DNA of 25,575 bases, taken from assembly GCA_003563455.1 (NCBI GenBank), contig PWRV01000121.1:1-25575 (forward strand), written 5' to 3'. The DNA comes from Thioalkalivibrio sp. Lineage in GTDB: Bacteria; Pseudomonadota; Gammaproteobacteria; Ectothiorhodospirales; Ectothiorhodospiraceae. Shown here piece by piece: positions 22,711-25,575 of the stretch. Numbering within the stretch: the first letter of the stretch is position 1; every line of letters begins with the position of its first letter. A program made the translations under genes and the position numbers. The notes beneath the pieces are model-generated. The model saw nothing but the letters and a program-made list of their open reading frames with translations, made no database searches and was not told the DNA's origin.

Positions 22711-22972
22711 CGTTCGGGTGCAAAGAGGGGGCGGTTCCCGGCACCTGGAACCCATTGCCGGCAAGGTTGTCGCAGAAATGTCACACACGTTGCCTTATGG
22801 ACACATTTTTTTGCATTTAGGGGTGCAAAACCGTTACGCTTGTGCCAATATCAAGATGTTGCGGGAAGTCTGTGCGAATCGGGTTTCGTCCCCCGTGCAC
22901 CCCGTGGAAGGCGCAAGGTTTTTGCAATCATCATTCCGGGCGACCCGGATTCACTCTGAGGAGACAGAAAAA
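22711..22972 (+). promoter_or_regulatory. Upstream region of the OmpA-domain gene with a candidate promoter and inverted repeat
   Basis: This gene-free stretch contains an AT-rich segment (about 22795-22860) that stands out from the GC-rich surroundings. TTGCAT (22811-22816) and TACGCT (22835-22840) with an 18-base spacer are a possible promoter. TTTTGCA (22809-22815) and TGCAAAA (22824-22830) form a perfect 7-bp inverted repeat overlapping it, a possible operator. If this promoter is right, the leader is about 125 bases long and ends in a strong GAGGAG ribosome-binding site. No coding signal or known riboswitch was recognised. Confidence 0.4.
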
Positions 22973-23602
22973 ATGCATAGCAAGAAAATCAAGAATTTCC
23001 TGGCGCTGTCCGTCGCCGGTCTGGCCATGGGCGGCATGGCTTCCCTGAGTGCCGCGCCGCCGGCAAACCCGGTCGATTCCTCCGGCGAGGCTATCATGGA
23101 TGCCACCGGCGAGTGCGTGCGCACGGCGCAGTGGTCACCCGAGGGCGTCGTGCACGAGTACTGCGCCGGCTACATCCAGCCGGTTGCGGAACCGGCCCCG
23201 GCCCCGGCCCCGCCGCCGCCGGCCCCGGCTCCCGAGTTCACCACCACGACCCTGAGTGCCGAGACCCTCTTCGACTTCGACAGCGCTGCGCTGCGCGCCG
23301 AAGGTCGCGAGACGCTTCGCAGTGTTGCCGAAACCCTGACCTCGGCGGATGTCACCTACACCTCCGTGCTGGTCGAGGGTCACACCTGCAACATCGGTCC
23401 CGCCGAGTACAACGAGGGCCTTTCCGAGCGTCGCGCGCAGAGCGTGGTCGACTTCCTGGTTGGTGAAGGCGTGCGTCCTGAAGCCATCCGCATGATCGGT
23501 TACGGCGAGGAACGTCCGACGGCCGACAACGCGACCCGCGAAGGCCGCGAAATGAACCGCCGCGTGGAAGTGACCAGCGACGTTCGCCAGCGCGTGCGTT
23601 AA
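22973..23602 (+). CDS. OmpA-domain envelope protein with Cys in place of the peptidoglycan-binding Asp
   Basis: The 209-residue product has a signal peptide (about 1-28, ending SLSAA) and a short region with two cysteines (Cys48 in TGECVRT, Cys64 in HEYCAG) that could form a disulfide. A Pro/Ala linker (about 72-88) follows, then a C-terminal OmpA domain (about 93-205) with LFDFDSAALR, NEGLSERRAQSVVDFL and EMNRRVEV. It should reside in the periplasm and bind peptidoglycan; there is no beta-barrel. The motif normally reading GHTD reads GHTC here (Cys139). The paired Arg154 is present. ATG 22973 has a strong GAGGAG upstream and begins the signal peptide. A terminator follows at 23650. High expression is likely from the strong ribosome-binding site and terminator. 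Confidence 0.92.
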   Translation: MHSKKIKNFLALSVAGLAMGGMASLSAAPPANPVDSSGEAIMDATGECVRTAQWSPEGVVHEYCAGYIQPVAEPAPAPAPPPPAPAPEFTTTTLSAETLFDFDSAALRAEGRETLRSVAETLTSADVTYTSVLVEGHTCNIGPAEYNEGLSERRAQSVVDFLVGEGVRPEAIRMIGYGEERPTADNATREGREMNRRVEVTSDVRQRVR

Positions 23603-23649
23603 TCGAGACCGGCGCGCGTTTCCACCGGTCGCGAGGCTGGTCGGAGCGA

Positions 23650-23680
23650 AAGGGCCCCGCTTGCGGGGCCCTTCTTTTTT
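23650..23680 (+). terminator. Intrinsic terminator of the OmpA-domain gene
   Basis: An 11-bp GC-rich stem (23650-23660 with 23663-23673, in practice closed by a CTTG-type loop) is followed by six T residues at 23675-23680. It begins 48 bp past the stop codon. Confidence 0.92.
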
Positions 23681-23777
23681 GGGAACCGGCCCAGTGGGCC
23701 CGGCCGGCCCCCGGGCGACATTCCCCCGCGCGGAATCGGCGCGAGGGTTGGCCTCCCCGGTGCCCCGGGCCCGCCTT

Positions 23778-23786
23778 TGCTAGAAT
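23778..23786 (+). promoter_or_regulatory. Candidate extended -10 promoter of the sigma-54 activator gene
   Basis: TGCTAGAAT (23778-23786) fits an extended -10 box (TGN followed by TAGAAT). No good -35 is present. A start of transcription near 23793 would lie after the ATG at 23788 and favour translation from 23818. Confidence 0.45.
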
Positions 23787-23817
23787 CATGGCGTCAGCTG
23801 CAATGGTGGTCCCCGTG

Positions 23818-24780
23818 ATGCATACCGAAAACCTTCTCGGTCAGTCCCCGGAACTGGAGACGGTGCTGCGTGCCGCCCAGATGGTCTCGAAGGCCGACTG
23901 CCCCGTGCTGATCCTGGGCGAAAGCGGCACCGGCAAGGAAGAGCTCGCGCGGTTGCTGCACCGGCTGAGCCCCCGTGCCGGTGGGCCCTTCATTGCGGTG
24001 AATTGCGGTGCGTTGCCCTCGGAACTGGCGGAATCCGAACTCTTCGGCCACCGGCGTGGTGCCTTCACCGGCGCGAATCGCGATCAGCCGGGATTCGTGG
24101 GTGCCGCCGAGGGTGGAACCCTGTTCCTGGACGAGATCGGCGATCTTCCGCTGTCGCTGCAACCCAAGCTGCTGCGCTTTCTGGAGCGGAGCGAGAGACA
24201 GCCCCTTGGCGATCCTCGCGTCCACAAGGCCAGCGTGCGCGTACTGACGGCCACCCATCGCGACCTGCACACGGCCTGCGACCAGGGGGCCTTCCGTCGC
24301 GACCTCTTCTACCGTCTGCATGTCGTGCCGCTGGAACTGCCACCGCTGCGGCTGCGCGGCAATGATGTGCTGTTGCTTGCCGAGCACTTTTTCGCCGAAT
24401 TCGCGCGGACGTACGAAGCCCCCGCACCCCAGCTCGACCGCTCGGCGCGTCGGGCGTTGCTGGCCCATCCCTGGCCCGGCAACGTGCGGGAACTCCGCAA
24501 TCTCTGCGAGCGGCTCGTCCTTCTCCTGCCGGGACGGGTTCTGGGTGCGGCAAACCTGTCCCTTGAACGCACTTCACGGGCAGATCCGGGCCCTTCAGGC
24601 GAATCGGGAAACCGCGTTCAGCTCCCTGCCGAGGGCATCGAGCTGGAGGCGCTGGAACACGATCTGCTCCGCCAGGCGATGGAGCGGACCCGAGGCTGCA
24701 AGGCGAGGGCAGCCCGGCTTCTGGGGCTGAGCCGCAACACCCTGCTGTACCGGCTGAAGAAGCACGCGATCGAGGGCTGA
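23818..24780 (+). CDS. Sigma-54-dependent transcriptional activator without receiver domain (PspF-like layout)
   Basis: The 320-residue product is an AAA+ activator of sigma-54 RNA polymerase followed by a Fis-type DNA-binding domain. Visible are Walker A GESGTGKE (34-41), the sigma-54 contact loop GAFTGA (81-86), Walker B TLFLDE (101-106), the arginine region FRRDLFYRLHVVPLELPPLR and the C-terminal helix-turn-helix (KARAARLLGLSRNTLLYRLK). No response-regulator receiver or sensory domain precedes the AAA+ part, so activity must be controlled in trans or by expression level, as for PspF. ATG 23818 was preferred because GGTGG is eight bases upstream, the -10 box lies at 23781, and the protein then begins like PspF. 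In-frame ATGs at 23788 and 23803 are alternatives. No psp genes are adjacent and the target is unknown. Confidence 0.9.
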   Translation: MHTENLLGQSPELETVLRAAQMVSKADCPVLILGESGTGKEELARLLHRLSPRAGGPFIAVNCGALPSELAESELFGHRRGAFTGANRDQPGFVGAAEGGTLFLDEIGDLPLSLQPKLLRFLERSERQPLGDPRVHKASVRVLTATHRDLHTACDQGAFRRDLFYRLHVVPLELPPLRLRGNDVLLLAEHFFAEFARTYEAPAPQLDRSARRALLAHPWPGNVRELRNLCERLVLLLPGRVLGAANLSLERTSRADPGPSGESGNRVQLPAEGIELEALEHDLLRQAMERTRGCKARAARLLGLSRNTLLYRLKKHAIEG

Positions 24781-24824
24781 CGCGCGTTCCCTCGGTCCCC
24801 GCGTCGCGGAATCCCCGCCGCCAG

Positions 24825-25319
24825 TCACTGGACGCGGCCGGCGTCGAGCTTTTCCAGCAACTCCGGCGTCACCTCCTGGAAGCGCAGGATGCGCACGCCC
24901 TGGTGGTCGTCCTTGAACTCCCGTGCATCGGCCTCGGTTTCCAGTGGCACGAGTTCGTGGCCCATCGGGCCCAATACGTCGGAGCCGATGACGTACCACG
25001 CCTCCCGGGCGTCGATGCGTGTGAGCCCGTAGTACTCGGTGACGCCGATTGCGCTGATATCGTCCGTGACACGGTCCGGTGCGTAGCGCGGTCGGTCGAA
25101 GAGGTACTTGAACAGGTCCTTGGCGCCATCGAAGTGGTCCGCATGACCATCCTCGTAGAGCACCGTGGCGATCCATGCCGGGTAGCGGGCGACCAGCATT
25201 CCGCATACCGGACAGGTGTCCCGCAACTGCGGGTCCGGTACGTCGATGCCGGCCGTCGAGGCAGGCCAGGGCAGGGCCAGTGCGATCAGGATCAGCAACC
25301 CGAAGACGGAATTGCGCAT
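24825..25319 (-). CDS. NosL-family copper-binding protein
   Basis: The 164-residue product has a signal peptide (about 1-23, ending STA) and the NosL motif CPVCGM at about 37-42, followed by the family's IATVLYEDGHADHFDGAKDLFKYLFD segment and AWYVIGSDVLGPMGHELVPL. NosL proteins bind Cu(I) and serve copper delivery to nitrous oxide reductase or other exported cuproproteins. NosL itself is a lipoprotein, whereas no lipobox cysteine is visible here, so this one is probably soluble in the periplasm. No other nos genes are in the window. ATG 25319 follows GGAGGAGG and begins the signal peptide; the frame is open to 25541 through repeat DNA without support. It converges on the sigma-54 activator gene. 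Confidence 0.88.
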   Translation of the reverse strand: MRNSVFGLLILIALALPWPASTAGIDVPDPQLRDTCPVCGMLVARYPAWIATVLYEDGHADHFDGAKDLFKYLFDRPRYAPDRVTDDISAIGVTEYYGLTRIDAREAWYVIGSDVLGPMGHELVPLETEADAREFKDDHQGVRILRFQEVTPELLEKLDAGRVQ

Positions 25320-25355
25320 GGGATCCTCCTCCCGTGTTGGCTTGAAAATCACGGA

Positions 25356-25570
25356 TTTCTCCCCTCTCCCGCTTGCGGACAAGGTGCCGAAAGGGCCGGG
25401 GACAGATTTGCAAATCTGTCCCCGGGGCGCCGGGAGCGGATTTCGAACCGCCGCAGGCGGGCCCGAAGGGCGGAGGGCAGCATGCCCGGAGTAAGAGGGC
25501 CGGGGGTGAGGGCCGGGCCCGACGCCGCGCCCCCACCCCAACCCTCCCGCACAGGTGTGGGGGAGGGAGC
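25356..25570. repeat. REP-like GC-rich palindromic mosaic upstream of the NosL-family gene
   Basis: This stretch combines several inverted sequences: a C/T-rich run with CTCCCGCTTGCGG near 25356, the perfect palindrome at 25396-25425, and an imperfect hairpin at 25542-25567 (11 of 12 pairs, loop GG). It runs almost to the window end, so the full extent is unknown. It resembles the scattered REP/BIME-type repeats of proteobacterial intergenic DNA, but no second copy is present in this window to prove repetition. No gene is visible here. Confidence 0.55.
25396..25425. repeat. Perfect 30-bp palindrome
   Basis: The 15 bases at 25396-25410 (GGGGACAGATTTG preceded by CC) are followed at once by their exact reverse complement (25411-25425). 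There is no loop. The AT-containing centre differs from the GC-rich flanks. It lies 77 bp upstream of the NosL start codon. The GGGGACAGATTTG type of palindrome is familiar to me from intergenic DNA of other gammaproteobacteria, where such repeats accompany REP-associated transposases; none is seen here. Confidence 0.85.
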
Positions 25571-25575
25571 TTTCA

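Noticed and set aside
20996..22744. Long minus-strand frame opposite groEL
   Set aside because: It has a His- and Leu-rich composition with no recognisable domain, and groEL is certain on the other strand.
22751..22766. Possible sigma-54 promoter before the OmpA-domain gene
   Set aside because: The GG and GC elements are eight bases apart instead of ten and the rest matches poorly.

Overview
The window is compact, GC-rich gammaproteobacterial chromosome. The gene order dsbD/tlpA - aroQ - accB - accC - prmA - zinc-ribbon/DUF3426 - dusB - fis and the products Rep, AmpD, entericidin, FxsA and GroES/GroEL point to Gammaproteobacteria. The composition and the thiol-redox genes would suit a Chromatiales/Ectothiorhodospiraceae-type organism, but that placement is an inference. 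No rRNA, tRNA, insertion sequence, prophage or CRISPR array was seen.

Layout. 1-102: a palindromic repeat element. 129-1658 (minus): a secreted FKBP-rhodanese fusion and a DUF502 membrane protein. 1787-3511 (plus): a K+/H+ antiporter of the NhaP2/CvrA type, followed by a second copy of the repeat (3526-3633). 3710-5725 (minus): Rep helicase. 5955-8368 (plus): an entericidin-like lipoprotein too short for ordinary gene calling, AmpD, a histidine phosphatase and an inositol-monophosphatase-family enzyme. 8388-19812 (minus): thirteen genes head to tail. In transcription order these are a periplasmic thioredoxin, a TolC-like channel, a membrane fusion protein, CutA, a DsbD with a duplicated N-terminal domain and a TlpA-like thioredoxin, then after a 194-bp gap aroQ, accB, accC, prmA, DUF3426, dusB and fis. 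19988-22657 (plus): fxsA, then groES-groEL behind a promoter with a CIRCE-like operator. 22973-24780 (plus): an OmpA-domain protein and a sigma-54 activator without receiver domain. 24825-25319 (minus): a NosL-family protein, with REP-like palindromic DNA upstream.

Functional links. One operon supplies periplasmic reductant (DsbD) and its likely clients (the TlpA-like and CPFC thioredoxins) next to an outer-membrane/adaptor pair that has no pump. A second operon joins fatty-acid precursor supply (AccB/AccC), the shikimate pathway (AroQ) and translation or nucleoid functions (PrmA, DusB, Fis).

The most unusual feature is the repeat at 1-102 and 3526-3633. The two copies share a 52-bp core (49 of 52 identical), framed in each by perfect inverted arms of 25 or 28 bp. 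Beyond the innermost five bases the arms of one copy are unrelated to those of the other. Both copies follow a gene's stop codon in the sense orientation, and the core can fold into two small hairpins at a three-way junction. It looks like a structured RNA or a structure-bound mobile element rather than a simple terminator.
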